In this document: positions 37,139 to 48,731 of the stretch, one piece after another
How the letters are laid out: each line of letters begins with the position of its first letter
Numbering within the stretch: position 1 is the stretch's first letter
Assembly: GCA_023853785.1 (NCBI GenBank)
Contig: JAJIRX010000033.1
Location: 62,001-126,000, forward strand
DNA: 64,000 bases
From: Psilocybe azurescens
Taxonomy: Eukaryota > Basidiomycota > Agaricomycetes > Agaricales > Agrocybaceae
Reading direction: 5' to 3'
Program-made: the position numbers and the translations under genes
Notes under the pieces: model-generated
Database searches by the model: none
Told to the model about the DNA's origin: nothing
Seen by the model: only the letters and a program-made list of their open reading frames with translations

Positions 37139-39002
37139 TCAGCAGCACTCCTTGGACTGCGCTTGTTCCTCATCCCGCTCAGCTCCCATCCGAGAAGACC
37201 TGGCGGGAAATGCTATCCCACCCTGATATCCCAGCCACGTGTTTCGATTACAGTTGGGCCCTCTCACAAGTATAGCACAGAGTTGCATTCCGTACAAAGC
37301 CATGCCGAATGTTGCAGATGCTCTCCATCCATAGTGAATAAAAATGCTGGTCCCAACAGACGTGCCGATCATTTGTCCCACATAGAACTAGTAGAAATCG
37401 TAAGTTAATTATAGGGGGTTACTTCAATGGACATACCGATATCATATATAAAGCGTTTAAACGGGATATGGCTGCTTTAGATATACTATGGTTGATTCAA
37501 TCAGCTGCAAGTTCAGGCTAGGAATTACGAGGCAGAGTCACAAGTAGTAGGTTCTCACCTGAAGATATAAGTTGCAAGTGCGACAGTCTGTATCTGCTGA
37601 ACAAAGTCCAATCCAAAGCAAGATATTACTACTGCTGATATGTGGATGCCTCCAGCAGCCACTTGAACCGCTTGAAATAACAGTAGAAGGAACATGGATA
37701 GAACAAGTGAATGCCAGGGCAGGATACGATCTACCAGACGTCCACTGATAGGTCCCGCTGCCACCCCAGCCATTCCAATGAGTCCAAAAAGTCCAATTTC
37801 TAGCCTGAAACAAGCCATTTAGTGCAATGAATATGTAACTGTTCGGGGAAACGCACGTCGAATAATTATACGGAGAGCCTCCAAGCAGGAAGGTCAAGGT
37901 GACCCAGTAATATGCAAAACAAGCACTCGCTCCAAGGTTAATTAGAATAACTTGTACCGCAATGGGTTCTGTGACTGCGAGTACAGCCATAGACCAATGT
38001 ATTCTCCATGAAAGAGTATCTGTTTCTTTTGCCGGGTAATCGGGAAGAGTAAAGTATAGTCCTCCGAAAACGAGGGTCTGTAGCCCTATTGCCGTGTAAT
38101 AGACCACACGCCACGCCACGAACTCCCCGATAATTCCCGCTACTACCCTGGCCAAAAGAATACCGAACATCAATCCGGTAAGCACTAGCGAAAAAGCAAA
38201 CGCGCGGATGTCTTCAGGAGCAGTTTCCGCTACAAGCGGGATAAGAATCTGTGGTGCGACGTTTGCTACTCCGATTACAAATGAGAGGGTTTCAAATACA
38301 ACGACACTTTTTGTCACCGTCAGTCCGATGGTAAGCAATGTTGTACAGAATATAAGAGCCAAGACAAGCTGCCGGCGGCGGATGATATCCCCAAGAGGAC
38401 AGATGAAAAACAAGCCCACGGCATATCTAAAGAGATTGGATAAAGCCCTCGATTGTGACAAGATTTATATAGGACAAACCCTGCCTGGACGCACGTAGGT
38501 ATTCTATGTAGGTGATGGTAAGACAGATAAAATGTGAGTGATAGATTTTACCTTGATACATCCTCGTAGGAAACCTCGAAAGACTTTGACATTTCGACTT
38601 TAACCAAGCATGATCGGTTAAAGCCTGCCTCTACATGAAAAGAGGCTGTCGAGACATACTTAACAGAGGTTGGCAGTAGTATAGATTTGCCACTACTAGA
38701 AACAGAGGAGGGTCAAGATATGTTTAAGCAACTTAAGAGTAAAGCATACTGAGTGTGGTAGCCACTGCATATATTGCAGTTTTTGCATAGCTGAATTCGA
38801 ATGGCTTGCATGGATTATATTGCAGATGTTCTGGGATGACGAATATCCATAGCTCTTTGGTGACCAAAGAATTGTCTGAACGAAGCTCAAGGGGCTCTGA
38901 AGCTCCAGGCTTTTCCCGATCGTAGGACTGAAGATTGAAGCCTGAAACAAGGACGTCTTCTACTGCTGCATTATGATCAGACATGGCTCGAGGGGTCGTC
39001 AT
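37139..39002 (-). CDS. MFS transporter, paralogue B
   Basis: Same family as the gene at 16.5 kb and intact where that one is broken. It starts MTTPRAMSDHNAAVEDVLVS. KPFEFSYAKTAIYAVATTL is joined by a short intron to IVANLYYCQPLLS (TM1), then RYAVGLFFICPLGDIIRRRQ (motif A). ANVAPQILIPLVAETAPED, GILLARVVAGIIGEFVAWR (TM5 region), YYWVTLTFLLGGSPYNYS and GVAAGPISGRLVDRILPW (start of the second half) follow. The C-terminus is GQMIGTSVGTSIFIHYGWRA with a longer hydrophilic tail ending QAQSKECC-stop. Probably twelve membrane helices in the plasma or an internal membrane; proton-coupled export of a small solute is the family rule, but the substrate is unknown. Confidence 0.85.
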
Positions 39003-39562
39003 GGATTCTCGAAGTATTTGTACAGCTCTGTTGAGAGATGGTGGCGTTTATACCTCTCAATCTGCAATTATGTTATATCTATGACTGAAATAATGGTGGC
39101 GTCCTTTACACCCTTGGACTTCTAGAAAATTTGTTAATAATGACTTGCTCTACTACTTTAAGATGATTCTATTTGTGGATATGAGCAAACTCAGGATCCA
39201 GATAACGAATATGCCGTTGTCCGATATGAGAAATGTCTACAAGGCCGTCGGCAAAGAGGTCAGATGGACTCGAGACTCATCGCAAGGAGAGAATACCGGT
39301 CCGAATCTGCAAATCATTGGTAATAGCCCTGCAGAGTATCTGTAAACTTTTGATCATGCGATCCCTCTATTGACGCTTTTCTCAGAATATCGTAGGACTA
39401 TAGACTAGCCAATTTATTCATGTACGTATACAATACGCGAAGTAGCCGCTGTCTTCCTGAGTTGTTACTAAGCGAGGTCGTGTATCGTCATCTATAATTT
39501 ATATAGTACGTGGAAACCAAAGCAGGGCAGTGGAAGCAAAAAATTTATGGACCTAAAAGTAG
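39003..39562. other. Intergenic between MFS paralogue B and lysozyme gene
   Basis: 560 bp with no gene seen. It contains the MFS promoter and the lysozyme 3' flank. Confidence 0.35.
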
Positions 39563-40426
39563 TTAACAAGGAGGAGGATGCGCAATAACGCTGGACGCCG
39601 TCTGGAATAATTTCACTTCAGCCGCCCGTTTAGTCACCAGCCCTGGCAGCACTGCGCCACCAGCCATATTCCACTTCGGCAGCTCCTGCGCAGCAACTGT
39701 ATTCGGATCTTGTCCGGCATTCAGCCTCGATATCAAAGTGGAGCTTCCAACATTTTCACAGCCTTCATTAAACGCCCACGAACTCAAAGCGCCAAACTGA
39801 TTATCGTTCAAGACAATACTATTGCTAATATCGCTTGTAAGGCAGGCCGTGAATGTCTTGAGATCAGAGTTGAGCAGGGTAGTGGCTTCTGCTTGGGTCA
39901 GGGGAAAGGCAAACAGCACTTCTCCGCAGTTGGTCGTTTAGCAGAGGTGGCCAAAGCCAACAGTCGGGAGACCGATCGGATCAGGAGCGGGGCTGGCGAC
40001 GAAGCCTTCAAATTTCTTGATGAGTGCGATAGTGGCTGCGTTCACGGTGGGAGAGGCACAGCTGCTCTGACCAGCCGGAAAGCAGCAAACAAAGCTACTG
40101 GGCCCGGGACATAAACCTAGCAGTTACGACATAAGATTATAATTGTAGATTGAACGTAGGGAAATGACGTCTACCTGTCTGTGTTTTGCCAGTACCACAG
40201 GTGTTAGAGAAGCGACATGTTCCTGAACTCCCGCACGTCTTCGTACAGCATTGTACACTGGATGGATCGCTAGGACAGAATCCAGCATGCGGCGTCCCAC
40301 CTCCCGAGGAACAGGTGCTAGTGGACAGACAGACCCCAGGTGTGCTTCCAGCTGTGCATGCATCATTCACAGCAGCGCGAGAAGAGCAAAAAAGCTGATA
40401 GCAACAAGGAGAAGGATCGAAAACAT
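39563..40426 (-). pseudogene. GH24 (phage T4-type) lysozyme with N-terminal Cys-rich domain, disrupted
   Basis: Secreted muramidase that cleaves bacterial peptidoglycan. The reading order is a hydrophobic signal peptide (MFSILLLVAISFF), then a Cys-rich module (NDACTAGSTPGVCLSTSTC, SSVQCCTKTCGSSGTC), then one intron. The GH24 catalytic domain follows: ATIALIKKFEGFVASPAPD (Glu nucleophile/acid in FEG, Asp 8-9 residues on), PTVGFGHLC, FPLTQAEATTLLNSDLK, NDNQFGALSSWAFNEG, and WNMAGGAVLPGLVTKRAAE, ending IAHPPPC-stop. Two breaks: the T-run coding for SFF (40388-40393) is a base out of frame with NDAC, and TAA at 39938-39940 replaces a sense codon right after GFGHLC. The first may be a sequencing error; the second looks like a true CAA to TAA change in the catalytic domain. 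GH24 genes in fungi are thought to derive from bacteria. Confidence 0.85.
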
Positions 40427-43023
40427 TTTAGCCTGGAAATCAGAGGTTTGACGATAGAGAATTTATAAGTATTAAGTTTCCTGGAGAATCGTATAATAAT
40501 GCACGAAGCAGCTGTGACTCGGGATATGAATTTTTGGAATCAGACGGTAACCTCGTAGCCTTCAGGTAATTAACAGACTTTTTTGAGGGATCCGCGCAAG
40601 ATGTATGTCCCCCGTGGAAGTTTTCATAGGTCGCCGAGTAACAAACTCATGGATCAGCTCCAATTCCGTGTCATAACACATATGCAAGCCTCTGGTAGAT
40701 GAACGACATGGGACAGGAGAGAAGTGGGCAGTCCACACGGGGTCAAGATAAGAGACAGATAAGACACGGAACATCAGCTGTGCAGGCGGTCGGTGTTCAC
40801 TAGCACCGGATTCATGCGTTGTGAATTATATAGCAGGTGTGCGTGCAGATGGTTTTCACTGTGTGACCCGTCTGTGCAGCGTACACCCGGTATGGTTGCG
40901 TTGAATAGAAAGAGAAGATCAAAAGGAACATACTGGGGTTCGCGAGGTGTGAAAATTAACTCACATAAGTGACCTGCATCCCAAGGCCCTCCCAGGACAT
41001 CGTCATTAGCGCGCGGCAGGTTTAAAAATGCTCCTCCTCGTCCCCACTGTCAATGTGGGCAAGAGAGGACGTAGCCGTGTTTTAGATTTCAGAGAGAGAT
41101 GTGGGAGTAGACGTAGGGGGTGTGTGGGTGTATTGAGATTGCGAGGGTGACCATCGTGAGATTCGCAATTCGGCCGAGACGCTCAATCGACAGTTAGAGC
41201 ACATTGAAGTCTCCCACAACTCCAGCGATACCAAGGAAATATAGAACATTGGTCTTGGATACGTTTGCGTCGATGGGAAGAGGCAATTCCGGCGAAATCT
41301 TTTGGTCCTACCATTTATGACACACAACGAAACCAGCGTTCATTCTGTTGTAAGCCAAAGACGACCGCTACTAGTGACAGCGAAATGCAAGACTTATCCG
41401 TTGAGAATGTCGTGAGGTTTATAAAACCGAAGCTCGGAATCAGTCTTGAGGGTCGGCGTTCTCGTCCGCCAACGTGGAAGTGAAGTTCAAAAAGGTCAGA
41501 AAGTCAATTCGTATGTTCTGTTTGCGAGAAATTTGCGCATACATCTCGCTCCAAGAGTCGTTTGCCTCAAAATCGCAATCCTGGTTTCTCAGTCCGTTGT
41601 CCATTAAACCACCGCCCAGAGACAATGAAGTTGCTCGGCATGTTCCAGAATATATGATGAAAAACAAGGACATTTGAAGTTTGGATATCCAGTCGGCGCT
41701 AGTGATGTAGATACGCGTTCATGAGATCCACAAATGGGCCTGAGTGCACGCCTCACTTCGATTTCTTGTTCAATAAGTTTTAAAGCATTCTCGAGCGCAT
41801 ATACGGGGTGTCGGCCGGTCTATCGAGCCACTCTTCACCGTCCTAAAGGAAGGCAGATTCAACTCTGTGGTGGTAACATCAAAGACGAGGGAAATAGAGG
41901 TCCACAATCGAGAAGATAAACACGCAATTCAATTTCACTCTAGCATGACAGACAGTTCCTCAGATAAGCGGGGTTGCAGCGTCAGCTTTCACCAGACTCT
42001 GCCGCTCGCCTGCGGTACGCCAGTCATCAAGGAGAAATCGCTCGAAGATGGGAGGGAAGTTCCAGCAGGAGGTGGTGTATGAATAGCCCGTGAGTGCGGT
42101 TGATCCCTCATGAATAATTCATTTGCTGCTGGGAGAATTTGGCGAGAGTATGCGTGCCTTTGTGATTTAGAAGATGAGTTCGATTGCTCGTCTGCAGGGA
42201 CTGCACGTGTGTCCGCGCGAACGCCGGCTATACGTTTCACAGGTCTAATCATCACTTCGGCATTTTCAAAAAGGATCTCCAACTGCTTGACTTACCGGTG
42301 GTCATGTATTTGAGGGAAAGGGTTGACAATGAGATCCAATAAGCATAATGAGGACTGCATGAGAGCCACAATGCATGTAGAAGTAGAAGGGGTGGATGGT
42401 TGTTGTGCTGCTGTCGGACTTTAAATACTCAAAACAACCTCACGTGTACATTGGGGCGATCATGATTCAACACAACTTTCAGAGTCCGAGTAAAGTAATA
42501 CAATCTGTCTTAGTCCAAGACTGTTTGAATATTTAAGCTCGTGTGAAGGCCAAAGTTTCAAAGAATGTAGCAACTCTTACCGGCCTGAAACCTAAGGAAA
42601 CTTGTTGGCGCTTAGAAGACTGTCTGACGCAACTTGCCTTCTCGTCTTAATCCTCTTCCTTCTGACACATATATCTATGGACGGCAATCGCACTGTTCAA
42701 ATTCTCGCACAGGCGGAGAACGATGGTTATGGCGTCCTCGCCCATGCCTGGTACCTACGAACGTTCAATTTTGCCGATTTATTTTCACTCGCTGACCGCA
42801 TGACGCGCCAGTTATGATGCACAAATGGCGGTCGGACTGGTTCGTGCTGCTGAGCGTGCTCCAAGTCCTGCTATTAATCAGTTCTCTCCTCCGCCCTTCA
42901 TGTACGGTAGGGCCCCTTTTTTTTTAGACTCTTTCTCGATCAGTAAGTCCGGCTACCTCACGTGGGCGCACCTGCTATTCGAACTTTCCACAGCGAATGC
43001 GGTGCCACATACTGATGTTACAC
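40427..43023. other. Gene-poor stretch before the foldback element
   Basis: 2.6 kb. A few protein-like pieces exist on both strands (41440-41673 and 41989-42282, minus; 42602-42817, plus). None has a recognised domain, and no chain of exons is convincing. Confidence 0.4.
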
Positions 43024-43363
43024 TGTAACATATGATATGATAGAAAGTACATTTACAGTGTAGCATATCATATGGGTTCAGTGGTCCCTCTGAACCAGTG
43101 AATGTTTCCCTTCCATTTTGGGCAGCCTACACCGTACCATATGATATGGTACAGTAAATCCGCTCAATGGCTCATACCTAGGCATTTTTGTAGGCTATCC
43201 GGCATACATTCTGTGGCTCTGGGGTGTCTACAGGAAACTGGTAAAGCCTTAATTTTGCAATGAATTGACAAGCATTGTTGCACACACCATAATAAATGAT
43301 AAGTGAGCAATCGGGAAAGAACCGGACTGTAAATGTGATTTAAACAAGCCGAGAATCATGCAA

Positions 43364-43870
43364 ATCGGACAGGATTTGAGGGAGATATAATGGTTGTAAT
43401 GATCCAATTTCGTGTATTTGGCCCCGGGGCAGGGCGGGAATGAGTGCCGCCCCGATCCCGGTCCCGGGTGTAAAACACATGAAAAAATCTAGACAAAATT
43501 CCGATCAAAAAGAGCCCAGAAACAGCCAAATCGGACAGGATTTGAGGGAGATATAATAGTTGTAATGATCCAATTTTGTGTATTTGGGCCTGGGGCAGGG
43601 CGGGAATGAGTGCCGCCCCGGTCCCGGTCCCGAGTGTAAAACGCATGGAAAAAGATAGACAAAATTCCGATCAAAAGAGCCCAGAAACAGCCAAATTGGA
43701 CAGGATTTGAGGGAGATATAATAGTTGTAATGATCCAATTTTGTGCATTTGGCCCCGGGGCAGGGCGGGAATGAGTGCCACCCGATCCCGGTCCCAAGTG
43801 TAAAACGCATGAAAAAATCTAGACAAAATTCCGATCAAAACGAGCCTAGAAACAGCCAAAACGGACACAA
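43364..43870 (+). repeat. Tandem 165 bp repeat (3 copies and a diverged start of a fourth)
   Basis: The phrase AGGATTTGAGGGAGATATAA recurs at 43371, 43537 and 43702, so the period is 165-166 bp. A diverged form starts near 43867. Units contain CCCGGGGCAGGGCGGGAATG. The ORFs read through this array repeat too and are not genes. Confidence 0.9.
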
Positions 43871-43929
43871 TTTGAGTGATATATGTGGGTTGTAAACTTC
43901 CAATTTTTGCTGTTTTTAGCCTTGGACCA

Positions 43930-45300
43930 GAACATGAATTATCTTTGAAAAAGTGAATGCCGGGCCCGGGAATTTTTGCAATAGGGCGGGAATATGTCCG
44001 GAATAGTGCCGGACATTGTAAACCGGGTCGGAAACATGAATTATTACTGAAAATAGTGCATGCCGGGCCCGGGAATTTTTGTAATGGGGCGGGAATATGT
44101 CCAGAAAAGTGCCGGAAATTGTAAACTGGGTCAGAAACATGAATTATTAATGAAAATAGTGCATGCCAGGCCCAGGAATGGTTGCAATGAGCAGGAATAT
44201 GTCCGGAAACATGTATTATTATTGAGAATAGTGCATGCTGGGCCCAGGATTTTTTTACAATGGGGCAGGAATATGTCCGGAATAGTGCCGGACATTGTAA
44301 ACCGGGTCGGAAAAATGAAATATTATTGAAAGTAGTACATGCCGGGCCCGGGAATTTTTGCAATGGGGCGGGAATATGTCCGGAAAAGTGCCGGAAATTG
44401 TAAACTGGGTCAGAAACATGAATTATTATTGAGAATAGTGCATGCTAGGCCCAGGAATGGTTGCAATGAGGCAGGAATATGTCCGGAAACATGTATTATT
44501 ATTGAGAATAGTGCATGCTGGGCCCAGGAATTTTTACAATGGGGCAGGAATATGTCCGGAATAGTGCCGGACATTGTAAACCGGGTCGGAAAAATGAAAT
44601 ATTATTGAAAATAGTGCATGCCGGGCCCGGGAATTTTTGTAATGGGGCGGGAATATGTCCGGAAAAGTGCCGGAAATTGTAAACTGGGTCAGAAACATGA
44701 ATTATTATTGAGAATAGTGCATGCTAGGCCCAGGAATGGTTGCAATGAGGCAGGAATATGTCCGGAAACATGTATTATTATTGAGAATAGTGCATGCTGG
44801 GCCCAGGAATTTTTACAATGGGGCAGGAATATGTCCAGAATAGTGCCGGACATTGTAAACCGGGTCGGAAACATGAAATATTATTGAAAATAGTGCATGC
44901 CGGGCCCGGGAATTTTGCAATGGGGCGGGAATATGTCCGGAATAGTGCCGGACATTGTAAACCGGGTCGGAAACATGAAATATTATTGAAAATAGTGCAT
45001 GCCGGGCCCGGGAATTTTTGTAATGGGGCAGGAATATGTCTGAACAAGTGCTGGACATGGTAAATAAGGTCAGAAACATGAATTATTATTGAGAATAGTG
45101 CATACTGGGCCCGGAAATTTCTAAAATAGGGCAGAAATATGTCCGGAAACATGTATTATCATTGAAAAGTGCAGACTAGGCCTAGGAACTTTTGAAATGG
45201 GGAAGGAATATGTCTAGACAAGTGCTAGACATGCTGAATTTGGTCGGAAATGTGTATTATTATTGAAAACAATTCAGACCATGTCTGGGAATCTTTTAAA
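43930..45300 (+). repeat. Tandem 70-105 bp repeat with a 279 bp higher-order period
   Basis: Some 13 to 14 units are marked by CATGCCGGGCCCGGGAAT or CATGCTGGGCCCAGGAAT, each followed by GGAATATGTCCGGA. Between 44338 and 44896 three unlike units repeat as a block, so the same block starts at 44338, 44617 and 44896 (279 bp apart). The long ORFs here arise because 279 is divisible by 3. Confidence 0.9.
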
Positions 45301-46429
45301 TGAGCTGCAAATATGTCCTCACAGATGTCAAACATGGAATTATGAGTTGAGTAGGCACGGAAATGTATAAAATAGTTTGTAAAATACCCCAGAAACATGG
45401 ATTATCATTGACAAAGACTCATACTGGGTGTGGCAAGAGGTTAAATAGCCTGTAAACATGTCTGATCAAGTCGATATAGACTGAGCCTTAAAACATGTAT
45501 AATTGGTGCACAATTGCTTTGACTTGGTTCAGAAACATGGAAAATATTTCACAATCATGTTCTGGTATATGTATATAATCAACAAAAGACTCAGCTCATG
45601 TGCTGAAATGTAGAACACGGTCCAATGATCTTTTTGTACACTCATTTCCCTTTCAACTGCCCTGTCCTGTACTTTGTCTTATCACAATCTCTACACCTGG
45701 CCAAGGCTTGAAAAGGTACAGGTTGTAGGTGCACATGAGAGTGTAAATTTGGTTAGCAAGTGCATACTATTCTATTGTCCATTATTTTTTTCCTTCTATA
45801 CTTTCCCCAGGCAAGGTGTCAGTTAGTGAAATCAGTTGTGTGAATGAACCGCAAGTATGGGTGGTGAATGTGCATACGTAGAGGAGAAAGCATGTGCAGT
45901 GCTGCTTGTTAATTGTCATGCCTGCCTTTCCATTGAATGTATTCTAAAATTCATGTCAGCACTAAAAAGAACTAACAGACATTTCCACTGATTGTTAACA
46001 TTATTAAGCAGATTGACATGGATGCATACTTGATAAAATTATTGCTGGTTGGATACTGGTATTTAATGAAAACAAGAGTGTGGTTGCATTCAAAACAAAA
46101 GTGATGCTGGTCATAAAAGTTACAGAGCAGATTGAGAAACAAGCAAGTAGCACTCTGATTGTTACTGCCATTTGTAACTTGTGAAAGGAATTATACAAAG
46201 AGTGGAATAACCAAGGAAAAAGTAAAAAGCAGCTGCAGCTTGAACTGAAATGACCAATATGTCTACAGTTAGGTTAATTAACACAGATAAAATGAGGTAT
46301 TGATACTGATTGCAATAGCAGTCAGATACTACAATGAATTGCACAAGAACTTCCACCCCATTTTGCTTTTTAGAATCATAATCTGTATGTCTGGAATAGT
46401 TTACAGACAATTATACATATTTCAAGGAT

Positions 46430-48175
46430 CGGTCATATTGACCTGATCAGACATGTTTACAGACTATTTAACCTCTTGCCACACTCAGTATGAGTCTTTG
46501 GCAACAATAATCCATGTTTCTGGGGTATTTTACAAACCATTTTGTACATTTCCATGCCTACTCAACTCATAATTCCATGTTTGTCATCTGTTCATACATA
46601 TTTCCAGCCCATTTCAAAATTCCCAGACATGGCCTGAATTGTTTTCAATAATAATACACATTTCTGACCCAGTTTGCTATACTGAACATATATCTGGACA
46701 TATTCCCAAGTGTGGTCCGCATTTTTCAATGATAATTCATGTTTCCGGACATATTCCCACCCCATTGTAAAATTCCTGGGCCCAGCATGCACTATTCTCA
46801 ATAATAATACATGTTTCCGGACATATTCCTGCCTCATTGCAACCATTCCTGGGCCTAGCATGCACTATTCTCAATAATAATTCATGTTTCTGACCCAGTT
46901 TACAATTTCCGGCACTTTTCCGGACATATTCCCGCCCCATTGTAAAAATCCTGGGCCCAGCATGCACTATTCTCAATAATAATACATGTTTCCGGACATA
47001 TTCCTGCTCATTGCAACCATTCCTGGGCCTGGCATGCACTATTTTCATTAATAATTCATGTTTCTGACCCAGTTTACAATTTCCGGCACTTTTCTGGACA
47101 TATTCCCGCCCCATTACAAAAATTCCCGGGCCCGGCATGCACTATTTTCAGTAATAATTCATGTTTCCGACCCGGTTTACAATGTCCGGCACTATTCCGG
47201 ACATATTCCCGCCCTATTGCAAAAATTCCCGGGCCCGGCATTCACTTTTTCAAAGATAATTCATGTTCTGGTCCAAGGCTAAAAACAGCAAAAATTGGAA
47301 GTTTACAACCCACATATATCACTCAAATTGTGTCCGTTTTGGCTGTTTCTAGGCTCGTTTTGATCGGAATTTTGTCTAGATTTTTTCATGCGTTTTACAC
47401 TTGGGACCGGGATCGGGGTGGCACTCATTCCCGCCCTGCCCCGGGGCCAAATGCACAAAATTGGATCATTACAACTATTATATCTCCCTCAAATCCTGTC
47501 CAATTTGGCTGTTTCTGGGCTCTTTTGATCGGAATTTTGTCTATCTTTTTCCATGCGTTTTACACTCGGGACCGGGACCGGGGCGGCACTCATTCCCGCC
47601 CTGCCCCAGGCCCAAATACACAAAATTGGATCATTACAACTATTATATCTCCCTCAAATCCTGTCCGATTTGGCTGTTTCTGGGCTCTTTTTGATCGGAA
47701 TTTTGTCTAGATTTTTTCATGTGTTTTACACCCGGGACCGGGATCGGGGCGGCACTCATTCCCGCCCTGCCCCGGGGCCAAATACACGAAATTGGATCAT
47801 TACAACCATTATATCTCCCTCAAATCCTGTCCGATTTGCATGATTCTCGGCTTGTTTAAATCACATTTACAGTCCGGTTCTTTCCCGATTGCTCACTTAT
47901 AATTTATTATGGTGTGTGCAACAATGCTTGTCAATTCATTGCAAAATTAAGGCTTTACCAGTTTCCTGTAGACACCCCAGAGCCACAGAATGTATGCCGG
48001 ATAGCCTACAAAAATGCCTAGGTATGAGCCATTGAGCGGATTTACTGTACCATATCATATGGTACGGTGTAGGCTGCCCAAAATGGAAGGGAAACATTCA
48101 CTGGTTCAGAGGGACCACTGAACCCATATGATATGCTACACTGTAAATGTACTTTCTATCATATCATATGTTACA
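46430..48175 (-). repeat. Right arm of the foldback element
   Basis: Same order as the left arm but reversed, with about half as many copies of the inner unit. The last 300 bp include the palindrome TACCATATCATATGGTA and end CATATCATATGTTACA. Confidence 0.9.
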
Positions 48176-48207
48176 ATGGTACATATCTAGCTGGTGGTGC
48201 ATACGTT

Positions 48208-48220
48208 GACTTCGCACTAT
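48208..48220. repeat. Target-site duplication of the LINE, 3' side
   Basis: GACTTCGCACTAT, identical to 54589-54601. It directly abuts the T-run that is the poly-A tail on the minus strand. Confidence 0.95.
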
Positions 48221-48731
48221 TTTTTTTTTTTTTGTTATTTTATAGCCTCTAAGGGGCGGTCCCCTGCCTTGGCTTTATAACTACTTATACAAGATTTTGG
48301 TCCAGGCTACCTGGACCCCTCGCCTTTCGTCTTTGGTCGCCCTCAAGCGCCTCAAAGGGCCCTCACGTCCCCCTGCTAGGCCTGGCAGTTCCTCTGCCGT
48401 TTGAGGCCCACCTCTTAAGCTGGCGAGTTTGTGAGTTCTATCCTACGTGGTATTTTCACTTCCTTATCTTTTCTGCTCCAGCGCGCCCGTCCAATTACTT
48501 GGATGGCACTTGTGACCGTATCGGTGCTCGGTTCTCGTCTCACGGATGTTCTGTGTTTTGGGTGGGTTTCATCGATTCGAGCGGTGGCTGCGTCTTTGCA
48601 ATTAGGTGAAGGTTAGTGATGAGGTCCAGCGGTAGGTCTTGGGTGGGTGGGGCGAGTTTGTTGTAGGCGTATCTTGATGTTGCCATCGGCATATTGTTGG
48701 TGTCAGTTGGGAGTTGTTGATTGTCGTGGTT

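Larger units (their letters stand above)
43024..45475 (+). repeat. Left arm of the foldback element
   Basis: Begins with three CATATGATATG-type motifs (near 43030, 43066 inverted, 43138). A unique 200 bp follows, then three to four copies of a 165 bp unit, then the long array of the 70-105 bp unit, which gets more diverged toward the centre. It is the reverse complement of 46430-48175. Confidence 0.9.
43024..48175. mobile_element. 5.15 kb foldback-type element with long repeat-filled inverted arms
   Basis: The left arm (43024 to about 45475, 2.45 kb) is repeated as reverse complement in the right arm (about 46430 to 48175, 1.75 kb). The outer ~900 bp match nearly base for base (TGTAACATATGATATGATAG at both ends). 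The arms differ in length only because the left has more copies of the inner tandem repeat. The middle (about 45476-46429) is single copy, AT-rich and without a convincing ORF. Such a structure is a foldback transposon: non-coding, presumably moved by a transposase from elsewhere. I could not find a clean target duplication. Confidence 0.85.

Noticed and set aside
43005..43024. ATGTTACA next to the left foldback end as an 8 bp target duplication
   Set aside because: The same string on the right side belongs to the inverted repeat itself, so it cannot be told from a palindromic end.
43364..43870. Tandem 165 bp units as a CRISPR-like array
   Set aside because: Units are contiguous without unique spacers, and the host is a fungus.
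43916..45152. Several long ORFs on both strands inside the foldback arms (89-230 residues, repetitive)
   Set aside because: They repeat with the 279 bp DNA period, exist on both strands and in both arms, and have no non-repeat content; they are by-products of the tandem repeat.
46162..46410. Hydrophobic 82-residue ORF in the centre of the foldback element
   Set aside because: Short, AT-rich, not spliced to anything and without a recognised domain; hydrophobicity is expected by chance here.
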